Of a stretch of DNA of 64,000 nt, positions 46,047-55,576 are shown piece after piece. The translations under genes were made by a program, and so were the position numbers. The DNA is taken from the NCBI GenBank assembly GCA_000775715.1, contig JRWQ01000008.1, positions 346,630 to 410,629 of the forward strand, given 5' to 3'. The notes beneath the pieces are model-generated. The model was not told the DNA's origin and ran no database searches. It was given only the letters and a program-made list of their open reading frames with translations. The DNA is from Vibrio tubiashii (GTDB taxonomy: Bacteria; Pseudomonadota; Gammaproteobacteria; Enterobacterales; Vibrionaceae). Each line of letters opens with the position of its first letter. Positions within the stretch are counted from its first letter, which is position 1.

Positions 46047-46068
46047 TGGCACGCCTATACACGTGCCA
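46047..46068. promoter_or_regulatory. Inverted repeat upstream of flhA
   Basis: TGGCACG and CGTGCCA are separated by eight bases, a perfect 7-bp inverted repeat 60-80 bases upstream of the sigma-54 promoter. This is where an enhancer-binding regulator would sit, but I cannot name it. Confidence 0.4.
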
Positions 46069-46096
46069 TTGGACTCAGCCGTTAAGCGAGTATGAG

Positions 46097-46561
46097 CTAT
46101 GGCTGGATATTAAACGCAATTTCGCCCGATGTTTTGTCTGGCGAATATTCAATGCAGGTTAAACCAGATGTAGGAAACATTGGTGGGTGAATATCAGTAA
46201 CAAACTCCGCAGTCAAATAGCCCACTAATGGTAGGTGCGAGACCAATAAAACTGACTCATAGTGATAAGTATCAATCAAAGCAGAAACGTAATCAGCAAC
46301 ATGCTCCGAATCACCATAAGGGGTGATATCTTCACAAACTTCTACCTGCTCTGAAGTAAAGCTTGCAGAGATCTCTTGCCACGTTTGCTGGGCACGAATA
46401 TAAGGGCTGACTAACACCTTATCGAATTGAGAGAAGCCTTTTTCTGCACAAGCACGTGCAACGGCCGCTGATGCTCGTCTTCCGGATGGGGTTAATTCTC
46501 TCTCAGCATCTGAAGGGGCGAAGTGCTCAGCTTCTCCGTGACGCATGATGAAAATTTTCAT
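46097..46561 (-). CDS. sixA: Phosphohistidine phosphatase SixA
   Basis: A 154-residue histidine phosphatase of the RHG superfamily (E. coli SixA 161), removing phosphate from His in phosphotransfer domains such as ArcB and PTS proteins. The catalytic motif 'IMRHGEAEHFAPSDAERELT' and the second His in 'LLVSHLPLVGYLTAE' are present, with Arg in 'VSPYIRAQQTW'. Positioned upstream of flhA and divergent from the insulinase gene. Confidence 0.93.
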   Translation of the reverse strand: MKIFIMRHGEAEHFAPSDAERELTPSGRRASAAVARACAEKGFSQFDKVLVSPYIRAQQTWQEISASFTSEQVEVCEDITPYGDSEHVADYVSALIDTYHYESVLLVSHLPLVGYLTAEFVTDIHPPMFPTSGLTCIEYSPDKTSGEIAFNIQP

Positions 46562-46847
46562 GGCAAATTCCTACTACTACCCGCGTTTATCGTTGGGGTG
46601 ACTATTCCGCTGCTATTAACACAGCTTGTTCATTACTTATTAGCGCATTTTCACAGCGATTTTAATAATTATATCAAGTCTATTGTCAAACAACCTGACT
46701 TTCTTAACACAATTTCAAGTCGACTAACGAAAAGCGACAACCTCTTTTTGCTCATATTTCTCAAACAGATAGTTTGCACAAGCCTGTATCCGAGTCATAA
46801 TTACTTTATTATCTATAAGACGATGTCTAAAGATCGGAGAGTGTATT

Positions 46848-49622
46848 GTGCACATTAGCCCAAATGATACCAACCAGTACCGTTATCTAACCTTAGCGAA
46901 CGGTGTTAGGGTTTTATTGATTCATGATGCCAATGCACAAAAATCTGCTGCAGCGTTAGCGGTTAATGTCGGTCACTTTGATGATCCGGTAGACAGAGAA
47001 GGCTTAGCTCACTATCTAGAGCACATGCTATTTTTGGGCACAGAAAAATACCCAAAAGTCGGTGAGTTTCAGAGTTACATTAATCAGCATGGCGGAAGTA
47101 ACAACGCATGGACTGGAACAGAGCACACCTGCTTCTTTTTCGACGTCTCTCCCAATGCATTCAACCAGAGCCTCGATCGCTTTAGCCAGTTTTTTACCGC
47201 GCCTCTGTTCAACTCAGAAGCCCTAGACAAAGAACGTCAAGCTGTTGAATCTGAATATAAACTCAAGCTCAACGACGACTCAAGACGGCTCTACCAAGTT
47301 CACAAAGAAGTGGTCAACCAAGCTCACCCTTTCAGTAAATTTTCCGTCGGCAACTTAGAAACACTCGGCGACCGAGACGGAGTGTCGATCAGAGACGAAA
47401 TTGTCGCTTTCCATTTTGAGCAGTACTCTGCGGATTTGATGACGCTTACTATAGCGGGCCCGCAAGAGCTCGATGAGCTAGAAGCATGGTGCCAAGAAAA
47501 GTTCTCGACCATTCCAAATCACGAGCTCGCAAACAAGTGCATAACAGCGCCATACAGCGACAAACATTCCACAGCAATACTACTCAACGTCGAACCCGTA
47601 AAAGAGATTCGCAAATTAATCTTGACCTTCCCTATGCCTAGCATGGATGAATATTATCAATCCAAACCTCTCTCCTACTTCGCTCATCTACTTGGCTATG
47701 AAGGTAAAGCAAGCTTGATGCTAATGCTTAAAGAGAAAGGCTGGATTACCTCGTTATCTGCAGGAGGCGGCACAAGTGGCAGTAACTACCGTGAGTTTGC
47801 AATTAGCTGTGCGCTAACTCCAGAAGGTTTACAGCAAGTTGACCAAATTACCCAAGCAGTATTCAGCTATATTTCTCTGATTGCAGAGAAAGGTATGGAC
47901 GAATGGCGTTATCTTGAAAAACAGGCGGTGTTGGAATCGGCTTTCCGTTTTCAAGAACCCACTCGCCCTCTCGATCTGGTTAGTCACTTAGTGATCAACA
48001 TGCAACACTATCATCCAGATGACGTAATCTATGGCGATTTCATGATGAACCGCTACGATGAAGCGCAGTTAAAATCATTACTCGGCTACTTTACCCCAGC
48101 GAACCTGCGTACCACTTTGATCGCCCACGGCTACCAATACGACAAACGCGCTAAGTGGTATGACACGCCTTACTCGCTCACTCCGTTTACACAACAACAA
48201 ACGGAGTTCTATCTCCAACCTAGCCCATTAAAGTTCGAGCTACCAGAGAAAAACCCTTTTATCTGCTATGACCTTGACCCTAAAGAGCTTGAGGTAACCC
48301 AAACCCAGCCTCAAGTATTGGAGGAGTTACCTGGCTTCAAACTCTGGCATTTACAAGATGATGAATTTAGATTACCGAAAGGGGTAATCTATGTAGCGAT
48401 TGATAGCCCTCATGCCGTCGCCAACCCACGTAACATCGTTAAAACTCGAATTTGTGTTGAGATGTTTTTAGACAGCCTCGCCTCCGACACCTATCAGGCC
48501 GAAATTGCAGGTATGGGTTACAACATGTATGCCCACCAAGGCGGAGTTACGTTGACTGTTTCTGGTTTTAGCCAAAAGCAACCGGAGTTGATGAAACAAA
48601 TTTTAACCCGCTTTGCAGCGCGAGACTTTAGCACTCAGCGTTTTGATACCATTAAGCAACAATTGCTAAGAAATTGGCGCAACTCAGCTCAAGATCGTCC
48701 TATTTCACAACTGTTTAATGCACTAACTGGTATTTTACAGCCAAACAATCCACCTTATTCAGTACTCGTTGAGGCATTGGAATCAATCAAGGTCGACGAA
48801 CTTGCGAGCTTTGTTGATGCCATTCTCGCTGAGTTGCATGTAGAGATGTTTGTCTATGGGGATTGGACTAGATCAGACGCACTGGCACTTGGCAACACAC
48901 TAAAAGATGCTTTGAGAGTCAAAGATCAACAATATGAAGAGGCACTGCGTCCACTGGTGATGTTAGGCAAAAACGGTTCATTCCAACGTGAGGTGTTCTG
49001 CGATCAAGAAGACTCAGCGACTGTAATGTATTACCAATGTGACGATACGAGCGCTAAAAGCATCGCCTTGTATTCACTCGCCAACCACCTGATGTCGGCA
49101 ACCTTCTTCCACGAAATCCGTACGAAACAGCAATTAGGCTACATGGTAGGAACTGGCAACTTACCACTGAACAAGCATCCTGGTATCGCACTCTATGTGC
49201 AATCACCGAATGCTGCGCCAATCGATCTGATTAGCTCAATCGATGAGTTCCTCAATGCCTTCTATATGGTGTTACTTGAGCTCAATGAGTACCAATGGCA
49301 CAGCAGTAAACGCGGGCTTTGGAACCAAATCTCAACTCCAGATACCACCTTACGTGGTCGTGCGCAGAGATTATGGGTCGCGATAGGCAATAAAGACCTT
49401 GAGTTCAATCAGCGAGAAGTAGTACTGCAAGAACTTAAAGCATTAACCCGTACTGACATGATCCGCTTCGTCGTCAATGAGTTAAAACCTCGCACGGCGA
49501 ATCGCCTGATCATGCACACTCAGGGCAATGCTCATCATGAAGCAGAAAAGCTCAACTTAGGATTGGAAATCGGTTCGATTGAAGAGTTTCAATTAAGGCC
49601 TAAAGACGTAGAGTTGGGCTAG
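46848..49622 (+). CDS. Insulinase-family (M16) zinc metalloprotease
   Basis: A 924-residue M16A protease similar to E. coli PtrA (protease III, 962) and V. cholerae VC2072. The inverted zinc motif is 'LAHYLEHMLFLGTEKYP' (HxxEH) with the distal Glu in 'ERQAVESEYKLKLNDD'; downstream domains include 'QEPTRPLDLVSHLVINMQHY' and 'HEIRTKQQLGYMVGTG'. The start is GTG at 46848, preceded by GGAGAG. No signal peptide is visible, unlike PtrA, so it is probably cytoplasmic and degrades small peptides. It ends in a palindrome shared with yecM. Confidence 0.93.
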   Translation: MHISPNDTNQYRYLTLANGVRVLLIHDANAQKSAAALAVNVGHFDDPVDREGLAHYLEHMLFLGTEKYPKVGEFQSYINQHGGSNNAWTGTEHTCFFFDVSPNAFNQSLDRFSQFFTAPLFNSEALDKERQAVESEYKLKLNDDSRRLYQVHKEVVNQAHPFSKFSVGNLETLGDRDGVSIRDEIVAFHFEQYSADLMTLTIAGPQELDELEAWCQEKFSTIPNHELANKCITAPYSDKHSTAILLNVEPVKEIRKLILTFPMPSMDEYYQSKPLSYFAHLLGYEGKASLMLMLKEKGWITSLSAGGGTSGSNYREFAISCALTPEGLQQVDQITQAVFSYISLIAEKGMDEWRYLEKQAVLESAFRFQEPTRPLDLVSHLVINMQHYHPDDVIYGDFMMNRYDEAQLKSLLGYFTPANLRTTLIAHGYQYDKRAKWYDTPYSLTPFTQQQTEFYLQPSPLKFELPEKNPFICYDLDPKELEVTQTQPQVLEELPGFKLWHLQDDEFRLPKGVIYVAIDSPHAVANPRNIVKTRICVEMFLDSLASDTYQAEIAGMGYNMYAHQGGVTLTVSGFSQKQPELMKQILTRFAARDFSTQRFDTIKQQLLRNWRNSAQDRPISQLFNALTGILQPNNPPYSVLVEALESIKVDELASFVDAILAELHVEMFVYGDWTRSDALALGNTLKDALRVKDQQYEEALRPLVMLGKNGSFQREVFCDQEDSATVMYYQCDDTSAKSIALYSLANHLMSATFFHEIRTKQQLGYMVGTGNLPLNKHPGIALYVQSPNAAPIDLISSIDEFLNAFYMVLLELNEYQWHSSKRGLWNQISTPDTTLRGRAQRLWVAIGNKDLEFNQREVVLQELKALTRTDMIRFVVNELKPRTANRLIMHTQGNAHHEAEKLNLGLEIGSIEEFQLRPKDVELG

Positions 49623-49632
49623 TAGCCCAACT
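49612..49632. terminator. 21-bp palindrome across the stop codons of insulinase gene and yecM
   Basis: A perfect palindrome, AGTTGGGCTA-g-TAGCCCAACT, covers both stop codons of two convergent genes. There is no long T-run; it could be a bidirectional terminator or an mRNA end-protecting hairpin. Confidence 0.5.
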
Positions 49633-50227
49633 ACGCTTGTTCAGATTCGACGATGTGCTTGAGTGAGTGCGGATGGAGCTTAATACACACGCAATTCCAC
49701 TTAAACGCGACAGTAGGGTTGTTCAAGCGCTCTCCTTCACCTTTGGGGCTCGACAGCTTGGTTTTGATACCTAGTTGCTCAAGCTTGTGCCAATTATCAG
49801 CCATTTCAGGAAACTGCAACTTAAGATCGCTTAGATACTCATCTGCGGTTTGCGCCAGTGAAGGCACCACAAACTCAACGTGTTCCCAACTCTGCTCAGG
49901 ATAGATTTTTCCAGGTGCTGGGTATGGAAGCTCTAGGCACTCAATTTCCCACCCCATACATTCCAGAGGCTGATTGAACAGCAACACGATAATCGGTCGG
50001 CCGTTAATCTCTGCTTGGGAAATGACTTGCGCCTCTTTTTGCCACTCATAGTGCGCTTGTTTAGCCAGTTCTGACTCATTGATGCGCAAAGCGATGTGGT
50101 CGGCTTGAAATCGCGACAAATTAATATGCAAAAGTTCGCTTAAACTTTGAATTTTATGCATAAAATCATCAAGTTTACTTTTCATTTGAACTGGCATTAA
50201 TCCAGCATTCGTTAGCTCTTTTGACAT
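49631..50227 (-). CDS. yecM: YecM family protein (VOC/glyoxalase-like fold)
   Basis: A 198-residue protein of the YecM family, which has a glyoxalase/VOC-like fold and no proven activity. Family features: 'FQADHIALRINESELAKQAH', 'INGRPIIVLLFNQPL', 'ELPYPAPGKIYPEQSWEHVE' and 'PTVAFKWNCVCIKLHPHSL'. Its His and Glu residues ('DHIAL', 'WEHVEFV') are placed where VOC enzymes bind a metal. In enterobacteria and vibrios it is next to argS, as here, but divergent from it. Confidence 0.88.
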   Translation of the reverse strand: MSKELTNAGLMPVQMKSKLDDFMHKIQSLSELLHINLSRFQADHIALRINESELAKQAHYEWQKEAQVISQAEINGRPIIVLLFNQPLECMGWEIECLELPYPAPGKIYPEQSWEHVEFVVPSLAQTADEYLSDLKLQFPEMADNWHKLEQLGIKTKLSSPKGEGERLNNPTVAFKWNCVCIKLHPHSLKHIVESEQA

Positions 50228-50474
50228 GATTTACGACTCAAAACGTTATTTTTTTCCTAATACTAACAAGATCATCGGGAAAAGTAGAAAATTTCCCAGT
50301 TCACTCCCTATATGCGGAGCAATAAAGTTGCTATTATGTGCGCCAAATTTATGAACTAGATCGAGATATGCATTCAATCCACTCGGTGGATATTATTCAT
50401 GGTGACTCTCATTGAACCCACCAAATAGTAAAGATGCATAGCTAACCAATTCCCAAGAATTGAAGGAAGCGCGT

Positions 50475-52208
50475 GTGAATATCCAAGCACTTATTAATGA
50501 CAAAGTTTCTCAGGCTCTTGAAGCCGCTGGCGCACCTGCAGGTAGTCCTGCTGCTGTTCGCCAATCTGCAAAACCTCAGTTTGGTGACTACCAAGCCAAC
50601 GGCGTTATGGGCGTTGCAAAAAAACTAGGCACTAACCCGCGCGAATTTGCCCAGAAAGTATTGGATGTTCTAGACCTAGACGGTATCGCAAGCAAAACTG
50701 AAATCGCAGGCCCAGGCTTTATCAACATCTTCCTTAGCGAAGAGTTCCTAGCCAAGCAAGCAGACCAAGCACTAGCAGACTCACGCCTCGGTGTTGCCGC
50801 TGAAGCACAGAAGACCATCGTAGCTGACTACTCGGCGCCAAACGTAGCAAAAGAGATGCACGTTGGTCACTTACGTTCAACTATTATCGGTGATGCAGTT
50901 GTCCGTACACTTGAGTTCCTAGGCCACAAAGTTATCCGTGCTAACCATATCGGGGACTGGGGCACACAGTTTGGTATGCTTATCGCAAACCTTGAGCGCG
51001 TACAACAAGAGTCTGGCGAAGTTTCAATGGAGCTTTCAGACCTAGAAGCCTTCTACCGTGAATCTAAAAAGCTTTACGACGAAGACGAAGAGTTTGCAGC
51101 GAAAGCACGTAACTACGTAGTAAAACTGCAAGGTGGTGACGAGTACTGCGCTGAAATGTGGAAGAAACTGGTTGATGTCACCATGATTCAAAACCAGCGT
51201 AACTACGATCGCTTGAACGTTTCACTAACCCGTGACGACGTAATGGGCGAAAGCATGTACAACGACATGCTACCGGGCATCGTTGCTGACCTTAAAGAGA
51301 AAGGTATCGCACAAGAAGATGACGGCGCTCAGGTTGTATTCCTAGAAGAGTACAAGAACAAAGACGGCGAAGCGATGGGTGTTATCATCCAAAAACGCGA
51401 TGGCGGCTTCCTATACACGACTACCGACATTGCATGTGCTAAGTACCGTTTCGAAACACTAGGCGCAGATCGCGTTCTATACTTTATCGACTCTCGTCAG
51501 CACCAGCACCTAATGCAAGCATGGTCTATCGTTCGCAAAGCCGGTTACGTTCCTGAAGAAGTGACTCTTGAGCACCACGCGTTCGGCATGATGCTAGGCA
51601 AAGATGGTCGCCCATTCAAGACTCGTGCAGGCGGTACCGTTCGTCTAGCCGATCTACTGGATGAAGCGGAAGAGCGCGCAATCAAGCTGATCGAATCTAA
51701 AAACCCAACACTTGAAGAAACAGAGAAGCAAAACATTGCTAACACTGTTGCGATGGCGGCGGTTAAGTACGCAGACCTTTCTAAACATCGTACGACTGAC
51801 TACGTGTTCGATTGGGACAACATGCTTGCATTCGAAGGTAACACTGCGCCTTACATGCAATATGCTTACACTCGTGTCGCGTCTATCTTCGCTAAAGCTG
51901 GCATCTCAATGGATGACCTGTCTGGAGAGATAAAGGTAACGGAAGACAAAGAGAAAGCACTGATCGCTAAGCTACTTCAATTCGAAGAAGCGGTACTGTC
52001 TGTCGCTCGTGAAGGTCAGCCTCATATCATGTGTAGCTACCTATTCGAACTTGCGGGTCAGTTCTCTAGCTTCTACGAAGCGTGCCCAATTCTTAATACT
52101 CAAGACGAGTCTGTTAAACAGAGCCGTCTAAAATTAGCAGCGCTAACAGCGAAGACAATTAAACAAGGTCTATCACTGCTAGGTATCGATACGCTAGAAC
52201 GTATGTAA
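50475..52208 (+). CDS. argS: Arginyl-tRNA synthetase
   Basis: Class I aminoacyl-tRNA synthetase, 577 residues, the same length as E. coli ArgS. N-terminal '[20 protein letters not shown]', HIGH motif '[20 protein letters not shown]', '[17 protein letters not shown]', and the KMSKS-equivalent region '[18 protein letters not shown]'; the C-terminal anticodon-binding domain ends '[12 protein letters not shown]'. The start is GTG at 50475 with AAGGAAG upstream; an upstream TTG (50460) would add five residues. Confidence 0.97.
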   Translation: MNIQALINDKVSQALEAAGAPAGSPAAVRQSAKPQFGDYQANGVMGVAKKLGTNPREFAQKVLDVLDLDGIASKTEIAGPGFINIFLSEEFLAKQADQALADSRLGVAAEAQKTIVADYSAPNVAKEMHVGHLRSTIIGDAVVRTLEFLGHKVIRANHIGDWGTQFGMLIANLERVQQESGEVSMELSDLEAFYRESKKLYDEDEEFAAKARNYVVKLQGGDEYCAEMWKKLVDVTMIQNQRNYDRLNVSLTRDDVMGESMYNDMLPGIVADLKEKGIAQEDDGAQVVFLEEYKNKDGEAMGVIIQKRDGGFLYTTTDIACAKYRFETLGADRVLYFIDSRQHQHLMQAWSIVRKAGYVPEEVTLEHHAFGMMLGKDGRPFKTRAGGTVRLADLLDEAEERAIKLIESKNPTLEETEKQNIANTVAMAAVKYADLSKHRTTDYVFDWDNMLAFEGNTAPYMQYAYTRVASIFAKAGISMDDLSGEIKVTEDKEKALIAKLLQFEEAVLSVAREGQPHIMCSYLFELAGQFSSFYEACPILNTQDESVKQSRLKLAALTAKTIKQGLSLLGIDTLERM

Positions 52209-52234
52209 CAGTTTCGACTTTCGAGAATAATTGG

Positions 52235-52266
52235 AAGGTTGGCGTGAGAGCGTCAACCTTTTGTTT
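52235..52266 (+). terminator. Terminator after argS
   Basis: AAGGTTGGCG pairs with CGTCAACCTT around TGAGAG, followed by TTGTTTTATTT. Confidence 0.8.
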
Positions 52267-52312
52267 TATTTGGCGTATACTAAACGCGTTCAAATTTTAA
52301 TGGATTACGACT

Positions 52313-52741
52313 ATGAGTTTCGAACTGCACCCTCAACTCGCCAAAGACACCACGGTAATTGGTCAATTCCCATTGTGTGTCGCCCTGCTGCATAAAGACA
52401 ACGCTGTACCTTGGGTTATATTGGTTCCTAAGCGGAATAATCTAAAAGAGCTGCACCACCTGCCGATGAAGGAACAACAGCAGTTCCTACTTGAATCACA
52501 AGCTGTAAGCCAAGCGCTGGAAGCGACATTCCAGCCGGATAAACTCAACCTAGGCGCATTAGGTAACATGGTGCCTCAACTGCACATTCACCACATTGCC
52601 CGTTTTAAGGATGACGTTGCTTGGCCTGGCCCTGTGTGGGGCAACACTCTAGGTCAGTTCCGCAGCGATGAAAAGCAAAGTGAACTGCTCAGCAGAATTC
52701 GAAATGTTCTATCTTTAAGCTCTATTTTTACCGCTTCCTAA
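52313..52741 (+). CDS. HIT-domain hydrolase-like protein
   Basis: A 142-residue protein of the histidine-triad superfamily: 'AVPWVILVPKRNNLKELHHL', 'LNLGALGNMVPQLHIHHIAR' (HxHH version of the triad) and 'WPGPVWGNTLGQF'. HIT proteins hydrolyse nucleotide phosphoramidates or similar bonds; the substrate here is unknown. This position, between argS and feoC, is conserved in V. cholerae (VC2075). It is convergent with feoC. Confidence 0.9.
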   Translation: MSFELHPQLAKDTTVIGQFPLCVALLHKDNAVPWVILVPKRNNLKELHHLPMKEQQQFLLESQAVSQALEATFQPDKLNLGALGNMVPQLHIHHIARFKDDVAWPGPVWGNTLGQFRSDEKQSELLSRIRNVLSLSSIFTAS

Positions 52742-52749
52742 GCACCAAT

Positions 52750-52790
52750 TAAAAAGCCGTTCTTTATCACTAAAGGACGGCTTTTATTAG
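52750..52790. terminator. Bidirectional terminator between HIT gene and feoC
   Basis: AAAAAGCCGT pairs with ACGGCTTTT around a loop with a further TCTTT/AAAGG pairing, between convergent genes. Confidence 0.8.
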
Positions 52791-52803
52791 TTTTATGGGT
52801 GAG

Positions 52804-53034
52804 CTACATAGTCACATTCAGAGCTAAAGCATCCGCTTTGACTACGGCATATCGAATACGAGTAACATGGTTGGCTTCATTGGTATCGACCAAACGTGAA
52901 ATCTTGCCTTTTCTAATCCATACCGACAGCATGGCATCAACACCATCTTCACTCATCGCAAACTGCTTAGCTAACTCTCGGCGAGAGATATTACTATTTT
53001 GTTCGATACACTGCTTTAGCTGTGAAAGAATCAT
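52804..53034 (-). CDS. feoC: Ferrous iron transport regulator FeoC
   Basis: A 76-residue winged-helix protein ('LSQLKQCIEQNSNISRRELA', 'KQFAMSEDGVDAMLSVWIRK', 'GKISRLVDTNEANHVTRIRY'), the size and type of FeoC in vibrios, where it binds FeoB and is needed for full Feo activity. It lacks the Cys cluster of the enterobacterial protein. It overlaps the end of feoB by four bases, as the third gene of feoABC. Confidence 0.92.
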   Translation of the reverse strand: MILSQLKQCIEQNSNISRRELAKQFAMSEDGVDAMLSVWIRKGKISRLVDTNEANHVTRIRYAVVKADALALNVTM

Positions 53035-55307
53035 GCAGTTTGCACCTCTAAGCTTTGGCTCTGTTTTCTACCTGCTGACTTAAGAACGCGGTAAGTAACA
53101 AAACATAGTAGAACAATACCAACAATCCACGCAGAGCTTGTCGCTGGATGATCAGCAAAGTGAGTCACTTGGTAGTAGAGAGCCGCACCGCCATAAGCAA
53201 GTCCCATCGTCCATACAGCAATAAAGCGCGCGTACTTGTGGCCAAACTCACGCACATAAGCACCCATTGCCGCAACACAAGGCGTATACAGCAAAATGAA
53301 AATCAAGTAGGCAAAGGCTGCATGGCTTGAAACAAAGTGACCTTTTAGGTTACCAAAAATTGACGCATCCACTTCTTGCTCTTCAGCGACCGCTTGGCTA
53401 TCCGTAAGGTCACCCACTTCAATACCAAGCGGATCTGTATAGCTTAGCCCAGCAAAGTTATCAGGAATCGACATGACCGCTTCTTCTAAGCTCGCCATCA
53501 GATCGTAATCAGTGCCCTCGTCTTCGCTCGGAGCGTAAAGACTATTTAACGTACCTACTACTGCTTCTTTAGCGAAGATACCCGTAATAATACCTACCGT
53601 TGCTGGCCAGTTATCTTCTTGAATGCCAATTGGAGAGAATACTGGCGTGACAATTTGAGACGCTTTCGATAACACCGAGTTTTCGCTGTCTTCGTTACCA
53701 AATGAGCCGTCAGTACCTACCGAATTTAGGAAGCTAAGTATCGTCACCACCACTACGATAGTTTTACCCGCGCCCAATACAAAGCGCTTAAGTTTCTGCC
53801 ACGTTTTGATCACGACGTTACGCATCGTTGGCAGCTCATAGTCTGGCATTTCCATCACTAGGCTATCGCTTGAGCCTGGATAAAGGGTTTTCTTAAGCAC
53901 TAAGCCAGTAAATACCGCAGCAACAATACCTAGTAAATAAAGAGCAAACACCACGTTCTGACCACTTTGCGGGAAGAAAGCCGCCGCAAAAAGCGCATAT
54001 ACCGGTAAGCGAGCACCACATGACATAAATGGCGCCATTGAAGCTGCCAGTTTACGCTCACGCTCTTGGTCTAGAGTACGCGTCGCCATAATAGACGGAA
54101 CGTTACACCCAAAACCTAACACCAAAGGAACAAAGGCTTTGCCTGGCAAGCCGATTTTCTGCATCACTTTATCGAGGACAAATGCCGCACGTGACATATA
54201 ACCTGAACTTTCAAGCACCGCTAGGAACAGATATAGGCAGGCAATCACTGGGATAAACGTCGCTACAGTTTGGATACCACCGCCGACACCATCAGCAATC
54301 AAAGTAACAAGCCATACAGGAAGGTGGTCATCAAGTAAGTAATGTCCACCATCAACCAGCAATGCACCAACACCGATGTCAAAAAAGTCGATAAAAGCGC
54401 TACCTATGTTGATAGAGAACATGAACATCAGGTACATCACAACAAAGAAAAATGGCACACCGACCCATTTATTGAGAACAAAACTATCGACTTTATCAGT
54501 GAAGCTACGGCTTAGTTTACCTTCGCTGCGGCGTACTATTTGGCACTGTTGGTGTAAGAATGTGTATTTAACGTCAGCCACCAGCAGGTCAATGTCTTGC
54601 TGTAGCTCGCTTTGCGCTGCAATAACTAAGTCTCTCGATGGTTGAGATAGAGAGTTAAGAACCAAGACATCGTTTTCCAACGCGCGAATTGCTAATGCGC
54701 GCTGAGCCACTTGTCCGTATTGGTCAAACAGAACCTCAATTTTGCTAATTTGAGTTTCAAATTCAGCACCATAATCAAGCTGTAGCTCATCTAGCGCTAC
54801 GCCTTGCACCAACATTTTATGTAAGCGTTCTTTGAACTTGATCACTTGCGACTTACGGTTTGCTGAGATCGCCATTACTGGGCAACCCAACACTTTTTCG
54901 AGCGCCTTAGCATCAACGTGCTGACGTTCGCGTTTTAACGCGTCCATCTTGTTCAGCACAACAACCATCGGCCGACCAAGCTCCCTGAGCTGCAGGGTCA
55001 TGTATAGGCTACGTTCAAGGCAAGTTGCATCAACAACGTTAATAATTAAGTCAGCTTTATTAGTAAGCACCGCGCGCGAGGCAATGGATTCATCGATACT
55101 ATTGCCATCATTACCGCTGTCTAGCGCGTAAATACCTGGTAAGTCTGTCAGGTGAAACTCGTCACTCGCGTGTGTGTATTTGCCCGTCTTTTTCTCAACT
55201 GTTACCCCCGCCCAGTTACCGACCTGTTGTTTCGCGCCAGTCAGGCCGTTAAATAGCGTTGTTTTACCACTGTTAGGGTTACCAACGGTTAGGATTTCAT
55301 AAGCCAT
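53031..55307 (-). CDS. feoB: Ferrous iron transport protein FeoB
   Basis: Inner-membrane Fe(II) transporter of 758 residues (E. coli 773). N-terminal G domain: G1 'VGNPNSGKTTLFNGLTGAKQ', G3 'DLPGIYAL', G4 'VVLNKMDALK', G5-like 'AISANRKSQ'. Two gate regions of the membrane domain are visible: 'VLGFGCNVPSIMATRTLDQE' and 'GIITGIFAKEAVVGTLNSLY', with the conserved Cys in each family position ('GFGCNVP'). The start overlaps the feoA stop by one base. Middle gene of feoABC. Confidence 0.97.
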   Translation of the reverse strand: MAYEILTVGNPNSGKTTLFNGLTGAKQQVGNWAGVTVEKKTGKYTHASDEFHLTDLPGIYALDSGNDGNSIDESIASRAVLTNKADLIINVVDATCLERSLYMTLQLRELGRPMVVVLNKMDALKRERQHVDAKALEKVLGCPVMAISANRKSQVIKFKERLHKMLVQGVALDELQLDYGAEFETQISKIEVLFDQYGQVAQRALAIRALENDVLVLNSLSQPSRDLVIAAQSELQQDIDLLVADVKYTFLHQQCQIVRRSEGKLSRSFTDKVDSFVLNKWVGVPFFFVVMYLMFMFSINIGSAFIDFFDIGVGALLVDGGHYLLDDHLPVWLVTLIADGVGGGIQTVATFIPVIACLYLFLAVLESSGYMSRAAFVLDKVMQKIGLPGKAFVPLVLGFGCNVPSIMATRTLDQERERKLAASMAPFMSCGARLPVYALFAAAFFPQSGQNVVFALYLLGIVAAVFTGLVLKKTLYPGSSDSLVMEMPDYELPTMRNVVIKTWQKLKRFVLGAGKTIVVVVTILSFLNSVGTDGSFGNEDSENSVLSKASQIVTPVFSPIGIQEDNWPATVGIITGIFAKEAVVGTLNSLYAPSEDEGTDYDLMASLEEAVMSIPDNFAGLSYTDPLGIEVGDLTDSQAVAEEQEVDASIFGNLKGHFVSSHAAFAYLIFILLYTPCVAAMGAYVREFGHKYARFIAVWTMGLAYGGAALYYQVTHFADHPATSSAWIVGIVLLCFVTYRVLKSAGRKQSQSLEVQTA

Positions 55308-55534
55308 TAGTTCGCCTCCACAATGATTGAATCTGCAATATTGACGCGCACTGCGAGCGCCACTCCACGAACTTCAATCTGAAGGGGATCACCCATAGGT
55401 GCGGTTCTTATCAAAGTGACAGGTGTCTGTGGTAAAAGCCCCATCACCATAAGCTTTTTACGAACATCTGTAGAGAGATCAGAAAAGCCAGTTATGGTTG
55501 CGGCTTGTCCCTGTTTGAGTTGTGAGAGTTTCAT
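55307..55534 (-). CDS. feoA: Ferrous iron transport protein FeoA
   Basis: A 75-residue SH3-like protein, the exact size of E. coli FeoA: 'MKLSQLKQGQAATITGFSDL', 'VRKKLMVMGLLPQTPVTLIR', 'GDPLQIEVRGVALAVR'. It supports FeoB activity. A longer frame from 55576 is rejected because it would start inside the Fur-box-like sequence. First gene of the operon. Confidence 0.96.
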   Translation of the reverse strand: MKLSQLKQGQAATITGFSDLSTDVRKKLMVMGLLPQTPVTLIRTAPMGDPLQIEVRGVALAVRVNIADSIIVEAN

Positions 55535-55560
55535 TGCTTTGCTTTGCCAGTTATTTATAA

Positions 55561-55575
55561 TGAGAAGGATTTTCA
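55561..55575. promoter_or_regulatory. Fur box upstream of feoA
   Basis: TGAGAAG-G-ATTTTCA matches the 7-1-7 Fur consensus TGATAAT-N-ATTATCA at about 11-12 of 14 positions. It lies 27 bases upstream of the feoA start, fitting iron repression of feoABC. Confidence 0.7.
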
Positions 55576-55576
55576 T

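Noticed and set aside
46047..46068. TGGCACG repeat as the flhA sigma-54 promoter itself
   Set aside because: The GG-to-GC spacing is off by one on the minus strand and absent on the plus strand; the site at 45988-45973 fits properly.
46523..46858. A 111-codon plus-strand frame before the insulinase gene
   Set aside because: It begins inside antisense sixA and continues through the promoter region; no family features.
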